Origin: Actinomycetota bacterium
GTDB taxonomy: Bacteria > Actinomycetota > Actinomycetes > S36-B12
Length of the DNA: 64,000 bases
Direction of reading: 5' to 3'
Assembly (NCBI GenBank): GCA_030684515.1
Contig: JAUXVJ010000009.1
Location: 434,001-498,000, forward strand
A model generated the notes under the pieces. The model did no database searches. It had not been told where the DNA came from and saw only the letters and a program-made list of their open reading frames with translations. Position 1 is the stretch's first letter; each line of letters begins with the position of its first letter. Below, one piece after another: positions 15,083 to 23,469 of the stretch. A program made the position numbers and the translations under genes.

Positions 15083-16687
15083 TCAGTCATCGGCGATGCG
15101 CTGTGACAGGTGGGCGGCGAATCCGGCCCCGGCTTCCGCATACACATCGAAAGCGAGATCCACTCCAAGGTTGCGGAGGTCCTGCGCATCGTCGGGGAAG
15201 GTCGATGTTGCGGCGATCTTGCCAACGAAGCCGCGTTCCCTCAGCAATTCGACAGCTGCCACATTGGCTTCGTGTGAAGACATAGTGAGCAAGACCCACG
15301 ACAGATGTTCAAAGAGCCCATCGGTCCTCGACCAGAACTCGGGATCGGTGGCGTCTCCCACAACGCACGTCTGCTTGTGCGCCTGAGCCTTTGCTATCCG
15401 AGCACTGTCCATGTCAACGCCGAGCACCCGGCCAGGGTATTGAGCGTTGAGTGCACTGTAGGCATGCGAGCCAATGCGGCCCATACCGAAGACCACGTAG
15501 TCGATGTCGAGCATGTGAAGATCTTCATCGCCTGGTAGTCGTCGAGCTCGCTCGTGGCGTTTCAGACTCGGCCGCACGTGCCGGTAGAACACGTCCCCTC
15601 GCTCAGCGACAGGCGCGGAGATCGCAAACGACCCGATGATTGCCAAGGCCAAAACTGCGATCCATGTCGATGGAACCCAGCCCACGCCAGCCGCGGCAAC
15701 GAGCAAGATCAAGCCAAATTCACTGTAGTTAGCGAGATCCAGACTCGCCTGCCAAGAGGTGCGTGCTCGCAGGAACCGCATGGAGAACAGTAGGAAATAG
15801 AGCAGAGCCTTGAGCGGCAGTATCAAGATCAGCGCCACTGCGATGGCGATGCCGAACCCACTTGGGAACTCTGTCATCCCGACGCTGAGAAAGAAGCCCA
15901 CGAGAAAAACGTCCTTCAAGCCCAGCATGTTCTTGCTGAGCTCATCGGCCTTCTCTGTGTTTGAAAGCAGGAGTCCGGCAGCAAGTGCTCCTACGGCTCC
16001 CTTGATGCCGACTGCATCGAAGAGTGCGCTGCCGGAAAGGGCTGCTGCGACCCCAAACAGCAGGAGCAGCTCTCCATGTCCGCTGCTGTTCATCACGCGG
16101 ACGAGAAGTGGACGTGCAGGAATGAGCAGGACCAGAGCTAGAGCCCAAATACTTGGCCACACCTGCGCCGATGCGGCCAGGATGATGACGGCAATGAAGT
16201 CCTGCAGAACGAGCACCCCAATCGCCAGTTTTCCGTGTCTGCTCGATGCCGCGCCCCGGTCCTCGAGAACTTTCACTGCGAAGACCGTGCTTGAGAATGA
16301 CAGCGCTATGCCCAGCAGTAGCGCAGCACGCAGATCCAAGCCCGAAAAGGGGCCCGTCTGAGTGAATGCGAGCAGCCAGATCACACCGGTGAAGCCCAGG
16401 GTGGCCAGCGTGACTTCAAGGGTTCCGACAACCCAGATCTCGGCCTTGAAGAGAGATTTCAGATTGAGCTTGAGTCCGACACTGAAGAGCAGCAAGATGA
16501 TGCCGACATCGGCGATCTGATTGAGAAGGGCACCTGTTTCAGCACCGAATGCATGCAGGGTCAAGCCGGCGGCGAGGTACCCCACCAGAGGTGGCAGACC
16601 AATGGCGCGACCCAGGAGACCCGCAGCAAATGCGATGAGGATCCAGATGGGATCCGTGAGTGTGACTACTAGGTCATTGGGATCCAT
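15083..16687 (-). CDS. Kef/CPA2-type cation:proton antiporter with RCK domain
   Basis: A 534-residue membrane protein. Residues ~10-380 form about twelve membrane segments of the CPA2 Na+/H+ exchanger family (LLLFSVGLKLNLKSL; ALSFSSTVFAVKVLEDRG). A TrkA-N/RCK Rossmann domain follows, beginning near residue 400 (DYVVFGMGRIGSHAYSAL), suitable for nucleotide binding. The domain order resembles KefB/KefC and YbaL. It probably exchanges K+ or Na+ for protons under gating by the RCK domain. It is a single gene, 45 bases after the universal stress protein gene. Confidence 0.9.
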   Translation of the reverse strand: MDPNDLVVTLTDPIWILIAFAAGLLGRAIGLPPLVGYLAAGLTLHAFGAETGALLNQIADVGIILLLFSVGLKLNLKSLFKAEIWVVGTLEVTLATLGFTGVIWLLAFTQTGPFSGLDLRAALLLGIALSFSSTVFAVKVLEDRGAASSRHGKLAIGVLVLQDFIAVIILAASAQVWPSIWALALVLLIPARPLLVRVMNSSGHGELLLLFGVAAALSGSALFDAVGIKGAVGALAAGLLLSNTEKADELSKNMLGLKDVFLVGFFLSVGMTEFPSGFGIAIAVALILILPLKALLYFLLFSMRFLRARTSWQASLDLANYSEFGLILLVAAAGVGWVPSTWIAVLALAIIGSFAISAPVAERGDVFYRHVRPSLKRHERARRLPGDEDLHMLDIDYVVFGMGRIGSHAYSALNAQYPGRVLGVDMDSARIAKAQAHKQTCVVGDATDPEFWSRTDGLFEHLSWVLLTMSSHEANVAAVELLRERGFVGKIAATSTFPDDAQDLRNLGVDLAFDVYAEAGAGFAAHLSQRIADD

Positions 16688-16732
16688 GGTTCAACCTTGT
16701 CGGAAGCCCTAACCTCGGGCAACTGTGACGGA

Positions 16733-17623
16733 TCAAGGCGTTGGGCTCCACTGCTTGATCGCACTGTTATTGTCGCCGTCGAAGTCGCTTGTGTGGTCAT
16801 GGGCCAGTAGCACGGAGCATTCCGCGTACTGAGTGACGGCACCTGCAATCGATCCCATCAGCGCACGAGATAGACCCCGGCGCCCCTTTGTGCCCAGGGA
16901 TACCAGATCCGGGGCCAATGAATCGATCACGTCGAAGATCGAGTACTTGGCGTTGAGTCGCGACACTGCCGGATCAGCGAGCAGGACCTTCACTGACACT
17001 CTTGCGCCACAGTCACGCAATATCCGCGCAGAGTATTCAGCCTTCTCACGCAAGGATGGCACTTGCGAATCCCAATCCCAATCCAAATCGTGATCAACGG
17101 CGAGCACAGTCACGTGCGTCGCGGCGATCCAAGGCATCCTGGCGAGTGCAGCGATGGCGGCATCCGAATGAGTGGAACCATCAACACACGCGAGGATCGA
17201 ATGTATCCGTGCCGAGCGCCGTGCGATGACAACGGGTGCATTTGGAGACTTCGCCAGCCACTCAGCAGTGCTGCCCAGATGGAGCGCCTTCATGATTCCG
17301 CTCCCGCGAGCTCCGATAACCGTCAGGCCAACTCCGAGGCCCTCGCTGAGCACGATTCGGGGGTCTCCTGCTGCAGTCAGGTATCGGACCTCTTTCAATC
17401 CGGATGACTTTGGAATCGTCCGAGGGTGTTCGGGCTGCACTTCGCGCAAGGAGTCCGAGGTGACCAAAGATACAAGGCTCGGATCCGGAGGTGTTACGTA
17501 GACAATGTCGAGATCCCACGCAGGCCATTCGTGTGCAGTGATCCACTTCCATGCGATATCTGCTCCGGCCGAGTGATCGTCGCCAAACACGATTCGACTC
17601 TGCAGGGAGGCCTCGTGTTCCAT
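16733..17623 (-). CDS. Tandem universal stress protein (two UspA domains)
   Basis: A 296-residue cytosolic protein made of two UspA modules, roughly 1-135 and 140-285. Each ends in an ATP-binding type motif: GARGSGIMKALHLGSTAEWL in the first and GTKGRRGLSRALMGSIAGAV in the second, where the G-2x-G-9x-G(S/T) pattern is kept. The family responds to stress and stationary phase. It sits upstream of the antiporter on the same strand, and UspA proteins often accompany Kef-like transporters. Confidence 0.9.
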   Translation of the reverse strand: MEHEASLQSRIVFGDDHSAGADIAWKWITAHEWPAWDLDIVYVTPPDPSLVSLVTSDSLREVQPEHPRTIPKSSGLKEVRYLTAAGDPRIVLSEGLGVGLTVIGARGSGIMKALHLGSTAEWLAKSPNAPVVIARRSARIHSILACVDGSTHSDAAIAALARMPWIAATHVTVLAVDHDLDWDWDSQVPSLREKAEYSARILRDCGARVSVKVLLADPAVSRLNAKYSIFDVIDSLAPDLVSLGTKGRRGLSRALMGSIAGAVTQYAECSVLLAHDHTSDFDGDNNSAIKQWSPTP

Positions 17624-17827
17624 GGATTCAGTTCACCACAATGGGGATTCAATAGAAAGCGGCCCAAGCTCTTGAGCGCGCCGAGTGACCGATATTGGAA
17701 GTAGCGTGAGAGAAACCGAGGGCTTTCTCATTGACTTCATGCAGAGCGAAGTTGCATCGAGCTTCGCAAGCTGCGAGGACGGATCCTCATTCGCGCTGGT
17801 TCACTGAATGCGAAGTCCCGCGGGCCG

Positions 17828-18439
17828 TTAAAGGACGAGGGTCCGAAAGTCTGAAGCTTCGGCATTGCCGACAAGCACACGTCCATTGGGCAACGGCACA
17901 GACAACTCCGACCCGACTTCATCGAGAAATTGAACTCGCTGCCATCCGGCATCGCTCAGACTCAGCACGACCTGACCCAGTAAAAGGAGTTGATCCGCAG
18001 GTGGTAACGCATTGAATGCTGAATTCACCGATACCTTGGCAACCCTGGGAGATGAATTAGTCGCGTCGCGAGGTTCAGCCTCCAGGAGAGAGATCATGGC
18101 TTGGCCGGTCAATGGATCTCGGGCAATCGTTCGCAGTCCTGAGCCCAATTCTGCTTGGGAAGGCCCGGTCACGAGTGCCTCCAGCACATCGTCGGCGGAA
18201 ACGGGCCGTGGCAAGCGAAGTGCCACTGGGACAAGGCCATCCTCGCGCGTAAACCACAAGCCACGCTGGACGACATCGGCACTGGGTGCTGCCGCAGGAG
18301 TAGAAGCCACCGGACCCGGTAGCGCACCTGCTGGCAAGGGTTCGGGATTCTCTTGCTTCGGGACTCCACACGCTGCAAGAAGGAGCAAGCCACCCAGTGC
18401 AAGAACGCTCGCTTGTCTTACGCTGCGTAGACTATTCAT
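17828..18439 (-). CDS. Short GerMN-domain lipoprotein (LpqB-like position)
   Basis: A 203-residue lipoprotein. The signal peptide ends in lipobox LLAAC (Cys24), a Pro/Ala-rich linker follows, and then a single GerMN-like domain (about residues 65-195) with the pattern VSADDVLEALVTGPSQAELG and KVSVNSAFNALPPADQLLLLGQV. It starts inside the last codons of the histidine kinase (8-nt overlap), so it is translationally coupled. In mycobacteria and Streptomyces the third gene of the mtrAB operon is LpqB, a lipoprotein with a GerMN domain plus a long C-terminal beta-propeller; here the propeller is absent. Confidence 0.72.
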   Translation of the reverse strand: MNSLRSVRQASVLALGGLLLLAACGVPKQENPEPLPAGALPGPVASTPAAAPSADVVQRGLWFTREDGLVPVALRLPRPVSADDVLEALVTGPSQAELGSGLRTIARDPLTGQAMISLLEAEPRDATNSSPRVAKVSVNSAFNALPPADQLLLLGQVVLSLSDAGWQRVQFLDEVGSELSVPLPNGRVLVGNAEASDFRTLVL

Positions 18440-19781
18440 GACCTGAGTCTCGCAGCGGCAGAGAAACCGTGAACTTCGCTCCACCCAACGCCGAGGTGCC
18501 TATCACGACCGTTCCGCCCAGGGCCTCAGTTTGCTCGCGAACAATTGCAAGTCCGAGTCCTGCGCCGGTGGCGCTCTCCACATTGTCGCCTCGAGCGAAG
18601 GGCTCGAACAGTCGTGCGCGATCGAAAGATGCGATACCGGGTCCGGCATCTTCGACGGCAATCTCAATGTGTTCAGGGGAATTTCGAACGGTGATCTGGG
18701 TTGCGCCTTTGCCGTGGCGTTGCGCATTCTCGATCAGATTTCGGATGATCTGCTCAACGCGCCTACCGTCTGTGAGTACGCGCACTTGGGAACCATCAAC
18801 AATATGGGGATCTACGTCTTGTCGAGCAGCCACTTCGCGGCACAACTGTGTGACATCGACGCTCTCCAGTGACAGTGGATAGCCCCTGTCTAGACGGCTG
18901 ATTTCCATGAGATCAACGAGAGTTTGCGACATTCTTCGCGCTTGCTCGCCCAAAATGGCAATCATTGGCGCATCTTCATTGGACAAGTGATCTGCGTGAC
19001 GCTCAAGCACTTCGGCAGTGCCGACGATTGATGTCACGGGCGAGCGCAACTCGTGACTCACGTTTGCAGTGAATCTCTGCTCGCGAGAAATACGTTGCTG
19101 CACAGCCTCAGCCATGGCGTTGAATGATCGCGCAATTGGATCTAGGTCTGAGTCCCCGTTGAGATCAATGCGTGTATCGAGTTCCCCACCTGCGATTCGT
19201 TGGGCACCAAAGCCTAGATTTCGCACCGGTATCAAGACTCTGCCAGCTGTAGTAGCTCCAAAGGCGGCGCCCACAGCAGCGGCGAAGAGACTCATGAGTA
19301 TCAGTGCTGAGCCTGCCAGTCGGAGCGTCTGGTCTAGTTCTCGCAGCGTGAACACTTCAATGTACGTGCCGGACGTCAGTGGTAATCCGACGACGTAGTA
19401 CGGATCGCCCGCGACATCGATTCGCTGCCGTGCGCCCTGCGCTGCGGCCAAGCTGAGGAAGGCGGCGGGAAAGGCGCTCGGGGGCACGCCGACAGATGCT
19501 GTGAACCATCCTTCGGAAGTGTGGATCATCGGCTGTGAGGTGCCAACCGAAGGCACGAGTTCAAGAGTCTTGGATGGCGAAGTTCCACCGTCAAGCGCTG
19601 CGTTTACTGCGCGAGCGTCCAAGACTGCCCGCGTGATCGCTGCGGACTCGCGTTGATCAAGCAGGAACCAGCGCGCAAATACATACGTGCTGCCTGCTAC
19701 GGCTCCTGCCACGACTAGAGACACAAGAGCCAAGGCAACTGCTACCCGCGCTCGTAGTCCCAACTTCAACGCAGACCCCAC
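18432..19781 (-). CDS. Sensor histidine kinase (MtrB-like)
   Basis: A membrane sensor kinase of about 449 residues from a GTG at 19781. Read to the first ATG at 19856 it would be 474 and overlap the regulator gene. It has a membrane segment near residues 10-33, an extracytoplasmic sensor region of ~115 residues, a second membrane segment, a HAMP domain (GGELDTRIDL), a HisKA dimerisation helix with FTANVSHELRSPVTS, and a HATPase domain with N-box NLIENAQRHG, DAGPGIA and GAGLGLAIVREQ. Its cognate regulator is the gene immediately upstream. The stimulus is unknown. Confidence 0.9.
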   Translation of the reverse strand: MGSALKLGLRARVAVALALVSLVVAGAVAGSTYVFARWFLLDQRESAAITRAVLDARAVNAALDGGTSPSKTLELVPSVGTSQPMIHTSEGWFTASVGVPPSAFPAAFLSLAAAQGARQRIDVAGDPYYVVGLPLTSGTYIEVFTLRELDQTLRLAGSALILMSLFAAAVGAAFGATTAGRVLIPVRNLGFGAQRIAGGELDTRIDLNGDSDLDPIARSFNAMAEAVQQRISREQRFTANVSHELRSPVTSIVGTAEVLERHADHLSNEDAPMIAILGEQARRMSQTLVDLMEISRLDRGYPLSLESVDVTQLCREVAARQDVDPHIVDGSQVRVLTDGRRVEQIIRNLIENAQRHGKGATQITVRNSPEHIEIAVEDAGPGIASFDRARLFEPFARGDNVESATGAGLGLAIVREQTEALGGTVVIGTSALGGAKFTVSLPLRDSGHE

Positions 19782-19788
19782 GGGGGAG

Positions 19789-20475
19789 TCATTTGGTGAA
19801 CCCCATTCGATAGCCGAATCCTCGAACCGTGAGCAGAAGTTGAGGATTTGTGGCATCGGATTCGATTTTGCCGCGCAGTCGATAGATCAGACTGTCCACT
19901 ATTCGGCCATCACCCATGCTGCTGTAGCCCCACACGTCGCGCAGCAACTCGTCGCGACTTAACACACGTCCGCGTGCGCTCATGAGTTCTGCTAAGACGT
20001 CAAATTCGATGCGAGAGAGCGCGAGTTGTTGTGATCCAAGTAGCGCCTGACCTGTCGCCGGTCGCAATTCAAGCGGTCCACATTTCAGACCTGGCAGGTC
20101 TGAATTAGCTGGTTCGCCTCTTCGAACCTGGCGACGAATGCGGGCCATGAGTTCCTTTGCCACAAAAGGCTTTGTGACGTAGTCATCGGCACCCGCCTCC
20201 ATGCCAGCAACCACGTCATGGCTATCCGTCTGCGCCGAGACGATAATGATCGGCACTTGGCTAGTGCCTCGCACGCTGCGCACAAGATCCAAGCCGTGGA
20301 TACCCGGAAGACGCATGTCTATCAGGATGACATCGGGATGCTCATCGACCAACAGGACCAGCGCTTGTTCTGCGTTAGAGCATTCAAGAACGTCATGACC
20401 CTCGTCCGTCAAGTGAGCCTTGAGCACCATTCGAATAGCAGCGTCATCTTCAACCACCATGATTGTTCGAGCCAT
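19789..20475 (-). CDS. OmpR-family response regulator (MtrA-like)
   Basis: A 228-residue DNA-binding regulator. The receiver domain has acidic residues VVEDD, phospho-acceptor Asp53 (VILIDMRLPG), and the Lys of DDYVTKPF near residue 103. The C-terminal winged helix has the usual RGRVLSRDELLRDVWGY and LLTVRGFGYRMG ends. Gene order regulator-kinase-GerMN lipoprotein equals that of MtrA-MtrB-LpqB, but the receiver is clearly divergent from classical MtrA as I know it, so it may be a paralogue. It diverges from the unknown-protein cassette at 20633. Confidence 0.92.
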   Translation of the reverse strand: MARTIMVVEDDAAIRMVLKAHLTDEGHDVLECSNAEQALVLLVDEHPDVILIDMRLPGIHGLDLVRSVRGTSQVPIIIVSAQTDSHDVVAGMEAGADDYVTKPFVAKELMARIRRQVRRGEPANSDLPGLKCGPLELRPATGQALLGSQQLALSRIEFDVLAELMSARGRVLSRDELLRDVWGYSSMGDGRIVDSLIYRLRGKIESDATNPQLLLTVRGFGYRMGFTK

Positions 20476-20544
20476 GCCTCATTAAACCTCGGCTCGAGGC
20501 TCGAGTCCCCATTCCAGACTGGCAGATCCAGTCCGAATCATTCT

Positions 20545-20586
20545 GTGACATAGCTGTCACGCTCCGCGCATCGTTTGAAAGTCACG
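20545..20586. promoter_or_regulatory. Dyad and direct repeats in the divergent promoter region
   Basis: The 157-base gap between the regulator and the unknown cassette contains a perfect dyad GTGACA-TAGC-TGTCAC (20545-20560). The hexamer GTCACG occurs at 20556 and again at 20581, 25 bases apart. GTCAC-containing direct repeats are reminiscent of MtrA-type sites, so the neighbouring regulator is a candidate ligand; this is inference. Confidence 0.4.
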
Positions 20587-20632
20587 TGTGTGGAAATCTG
20601 GAATCCTCTAGCGCTTCAAGTGAGGAGGTCTT

Positions 20633-21121
20633 GTGAGTCAATCGAAGGATTTTCAATTGATCGCGGAAGCAATTCCGACAGAGGACATCCGCGCCTTGGC
20701 AATGTCTCCGCATGAATACACGCAACAGGCCATCTGGTGGACAAGGTTGGCGGCGGCTCTCGATAGCCTGGCAGAGGCAGTAATTGAGTCCCGCCTACGC
20801 GAATTGGCAAGGTACTTCTCCGAGCACGTGCCGTACCTATCTGATCAAGCACTTGCGCTTGAGGAGATGGAGAGCGAGGCCCTCCAGGCGATCGGATCAG
20901 CACGGATGCTCGTGACTCGATTGGCCGGTCGGCGAGAGGAAGCGCGCAGCGTGCGCGAGACTGTGAAATGGGTACACAAGCGTATACAACTCATTAACTA
21001 CCTTGTCGAAGACTTGGATCGCATCGCTCCGTGCGCGCAAGTGCGACGTGAAGAGTCACTTGGATTGAGCTTGGATCACGATACTGATGTCGCGACACTC
21101 TCGCCACGGTTCTCGATCTGA
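20633..21121 (+). CDS. Unknown helical protein A, paralogue of the gene at 21337
   Basis: A 162-residue protein that I cannot assign to a family. The GTG start is preceded by a near-perfect AGGAGG ribosome site 5 bases upstream. It lacks a signal peptide and membrane segments and appears almost all alpha-helical. The core QAIWWTRLAAALDSLAEAV, SARMLVTRLAG and KWVHKRIQLINYLVEDLD is matched position by position in the next gene (QAIWWTRLAVALDVLVESL, SARSMVSQFAG, RWICLRIQFINHSMEDLI). It is divergent from the MtrA-like regulator and may be under its control. Confidence 0.7.
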   Translation: MSQSKDFQLIAEAIPTEDIRALAMSPHEYTQQAIWWTRLAAALDSLAEAVIESRLRELARYFSEHVPYLSDQALALEEMESEALQAIGSARMLVTRLAGRREEARSVRETVKWVHKRIQLINYLVEDLDRIAPCAQVRREESLGLSLDHDTDVATLSPRFSI

Positions 21122-21336
21122 CAACGTTCCGGTCCATTTTGCTGGATTCTTCATCCGTGGGCGCAAAGCCAACTCAATGCAGGACCAACACCCCAGCTGC
21201 CAAGAGCGATCAAAGAAGTGGCACGTTCGTCATGCTGAATGCGAATGGATCTGTGATGCGACTGTCACCCATCGAGCATGGACTCGGTGATGGGCCAATG
21301 AGAGTCTCTATTGAACGACTTCTCAAGGAGGTAGAC

Positions 21337-21810
21337 GTGCAACAGTCCCAAGAGATGCAGAGCAGAGTTGAAATGATCCCTGCTCAAGAAATCAATGCGC
21401 TGGCCGTTTGCCCTGATGGCTACTTGAAACAGGCGATCTGGTGGACCAGGCTCGCGGTTGCTTTGGATGTACTCGTTGAGTCACTCCAGACTGCCGATCT
21501 GCCGTCAGTTGCACAAGACAAAGCAACTCGCTTTCCTCATGTTGCCGATCAGGCAAATGCATTGAAAGTCTTGACTGTTGAGGCTTTGGACGCCCTCGCT
21601 TCAGCGCGCTCAATGGTTTCTCAGTTTGCGGGCGTGAGCGAGGAAGCCGGTTGGATGCGTGATCGCGTGCGTTGGATCTGCCTTCGAATTCAATTTATCA
21701 ATCACTCAATGGAGGACTTGATATTGGCTGAAGGCGCCTGTCGAGTCCCTACCTCTCGAGTGCTGAGATTGGTTGTGAATGATTCCGCGATTGAAGGAAG
21801 ACTTGCTTAG
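21337..21810 (+). CDS. Unknown helical protein B, paralogue of the gene at 20633
   Basis: About 157 residues from a GTG with AAGGAGG 5 bases upstream. The frame extends back to 21139, but the ribosome site and the alignment with the previous gene support the later start. It shares with that gene an N-terminal block (IPAQEINALAVCPDGYLKQA against IPTEDIRALAMSPHEYTQQA), the invariant IWWTRL motif and the C-terminal helix. This indicates tandem duplication and divergence. The 215 bases between the copies hold no other convincing gene. Confidence 0.68.
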   Translation: MQQSQEMQSRVEMIPAQEINALAVCPDGYLKQAIWWTRLAVALDVLVESLQTADLPSVAQDKATRFPHVADQANALKVLTVEALDALASARSMVSQFAGVSEEAGWMRDRVRWICLRIQFINHSMEDLILAEGACRVPTSRVLRLVVNDSAIEGRLA

Positions 21811-22273
21811 AGTTGCATCGGCGCTTGACGAAGCTTCGAAGGTCTCCACGGCTGTTCTTGCTTGCGATAGCTGGACACAGAAGTTGGGTGCGTGGCGCGT
21901 GGCGCTTTCTGCTAATGAGATTCAATCAGCGCCACCGGTCAATGCAGGACCGACTCTTCGATTCTCCGTACCCACGACTTGTGACCAAGAAGGATTGAGG
22001 GATGTCGCTTTCGGAATAACGCTGGCCTTCGCCTACCCCTATTTGAGGGAAGTGGAAGTCGCGCAATTGTTCGAAGTGTTCGATGGTTGTATCGACAGTA
22101 TTCGCGATGACTTAGACATGAGCCAAAGTGAAATTACTATCAGAGTGCCGTATATCGACCCCTCGGCAACGCAGACGTTGATGAGCCTGATCGTCAACTC
22201 TCTTAGTGATGCGTTAGCCGAGCGAGTGGTCTGGGTCAGTGCCTACGAGTTGAATGTGGACGATAGGTACTGA
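21779..22273 (+). CDS. Unknown protein C, end of the duplicated cassette
   Basis: A 164-residue cytosolic protein of unrecognised family, overlapping protein B by 32 nt in another frame. The N-terminal third is helical (RLKEDLLRVASALDEASKVS). The rest alternates strands and helices, with an acidic central segment (FDGCIDSIRDDLDMSQSEIT) and a C-terminal VVWVSAYELNVDD. It does not resemble proteins A and B. The overlap implies co-translation, hence a three-gene unit. It ends six bases before a decayed MerR pseudogene on the other strand. Confidence 0.6.
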   Translation: MIPRLKEDLLRVASALDEASKVSTAVLACDSWTQKLGAWRVALSANEIQSAPPVNAGPTLRFSVPTTCDQEGLRDVAFGITLAFAYPYLREVEVAQLFEVFDGCIDSIRDDLDMSQSEITIRVPYIDPSATQTLMSLIVNSLSDALAERVVWVSAYELNVDDRY

Positions 22274-22278
22274 GGCAA

Positions 22279-22690
22279 TTAGACGGCAGGTGTGTAAGGC
22301 CTATGGCCTGAGAGTGACTCCTCGGCGCATTGAAGTGCGTGGCTGAGTTGCTTTGCGGAGTTGGAGTTGTTGTTGCTGTCAGCCTCGACGCTGGTCAAGG
22401 GCGTGGTGATGCGTATTGAGCTGTTTCAGCAGCCCGGTGCGCGAGTCTGGTGGTAGTCCAGGGCTGGCTGCTTCCTCAAGCATTCACACGATATTGCGCA
22501 TCTGCTCCAGCCTGAAGCACACGGGCTTGAGATCTTCGGGACGCGGAGGCGTTCTTCTTCCGCCGTCCCAAAGAGGCGAAACCCGACGGGGCTAACGCGT
22601 CAAGGGAACCGCGAGTCCGAGTCCTTCGTAGTAGCGCACTGCCCGGATGCTGAGACCTACGCGTTCGGCGAGCACGCCGATCGCCTTCAC
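22279..22690 (-). pseudogene. Decayed MerR-family transcriptional regulator
   Basis: From a GTG at 22690 the frame reads IGVLAERVGLSIRAVRYYEG, a typical MerR DNA-binding helix-turn-helix, then meets a stop at 22592-22594. Further fragments of the same family continue in shifting frames: GFRLFGTAEEERLRV (the wing), then KPVCFRLEQMRNIV followed by a stop, then MLEEAASPGLPPDSRTGLLK (the dimerisation helix), and a last shifted stretch ending at 22279. At least two in-frame stops and two frameshifts break the gene. The rest of 22691-22856 holds no intact gene. Confidence 0.8.
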
Positions 22691-22856
22691 ATTCTTGCCG
22701 CGCTTCTCGTGCCTTAATGGAGCACATCCATCGCGGCCACGGTGGAAGCATCCCAGATGCGCGCGCCCCACTGGTCTTCACTTTGATCATGATCTGTCCG
22801 ATCATCGCTCAGCCGCCTATTCCGCCGAAAGGATGCCCACTAGTGAAGCGTCACTG

Positions 22857-22895
22857 AAGACGAGGGGCCCGCCAGAATGGCGGGCCCCTCGTCTT
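22857..22895 (-). terminator. Strong hairpin terminator downstream of ppa
   Basis: An uninterrupted 18-bp inverted repeat (arms 22857-22874 and 22878-22895) with a 3-base loop lies 11 bases after the ppa stop. It has a GC-rich core and A/T-containing ends. The T run on the minus strand is short, but stem length and placement make termination likely, and the hairpin also separates ppa from the pseudogene. Confidence 0.85.
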
Positions 22896-22906
22896 GTCCG
22901 TGCAGA

Positions 22907-23413
22907 TCAGCGCTTGTGGTTCGGGTTCGGCACGTAGCGCTTCTGGGAGGCACGAATCTCGTCCTCAGCCTCGTGGCGGCCTTCCCATGATGCGCCTTCA
23001 ACGCTCTTGCCAGGCTCAAGGTCCTTGTAGACCTCGAAGAAGTGCTGGATCTCCAGACGGTCGAATTCCGCGATGTGATGGATGTCGCGCAAGTGCTCCA
23101 GGCGTGGGTCACCAGAGGGAATGCACAGCACCTTGTCGTCGCCACCAGCTTCATCGGTCATGCGGAACATGCCAACTGCGCGGCATCGAATCACGACACC
23201 AGGAAAGGTGGGCTCCTGAGTCATGACGAGCGCATCGAGTGGGTCTCCGTCTTGACCAAGGGTGTCCTCAATGAATCCATAGTCATGTGGGTAGCGAGTT
23301 GAGGTGAACAGCATCCGATCGAGGCGAATTCGGCCGGTCTCGTGGTCGACCTCGTACTTGTTTCTGCTACCGGCTGGGATTTCAATCGTGACGTCGAATA
23401 TCAAGGGTTCCAT
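22907..23413 (-). CDS. ppa: Inorganic pyrophosphatase (family I)
   Basis: Cytosolic Mg2+-dependent enzyme that hydrolyses pyrophosphate and so pulls biosynthetic reactions forward; 168 residues, the normal bacterial size. The signature DGDPLDALV with its catalytic Asp residues is intact, as are RNKYEVD near the N-terminus, [11 protein letters not shown], and the C-terminal block KYVP-type segment ([10 protein letters not shown]). Divergent from dacB, exactly as ppa and dacB are arranged in mycobacteria. Confidence 0.97.
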   Translation of the reverse strand: MEPLIFDVTIEIPAGSRNKYEVDHETGRIRLDRMLFTSTRYPHDYGFIEDTLGQDGDPLDALVMTQEPTFPGVVIRCRAVGMFRMTDEAGGDDKVLCIPSGDPRLEHLRDIHHIAEFDRLEIQHFFEVYKDLEPGKSVEGASWEGRHEAEDEIRASQKRYVPNPNHKR

Positions 23414-23469
23414 AGTCGCCTAGTGTTCCCTATCGACATGAGTGATGCCGACCGCCAAGGAGGTGAGAG

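Noticed and set aside
20543-20562. CRP/FNR-type site in the divergent gap (TGTGA...TCAC).
   Set aside because: The spacing between TGTGA and TCAC is 8, not 6, so it does not fit CRP; kept only as a generic dyad.
21139-21336. Upstream in-frame extension of unknown protein B.
   Set aside because: A strong AAGGAGG site precedes the later GTG, and the paralogue alignment begins there; the extension is low in pattern.
22476-22805. A 109-codon minus-strand frame that looks like a gene in the ppa-upstream gap.
   Set aside because: Its translation has no domain; the MerR family signal is in the neighbouring frames and is broken, so I annotate a pseudogene instead.
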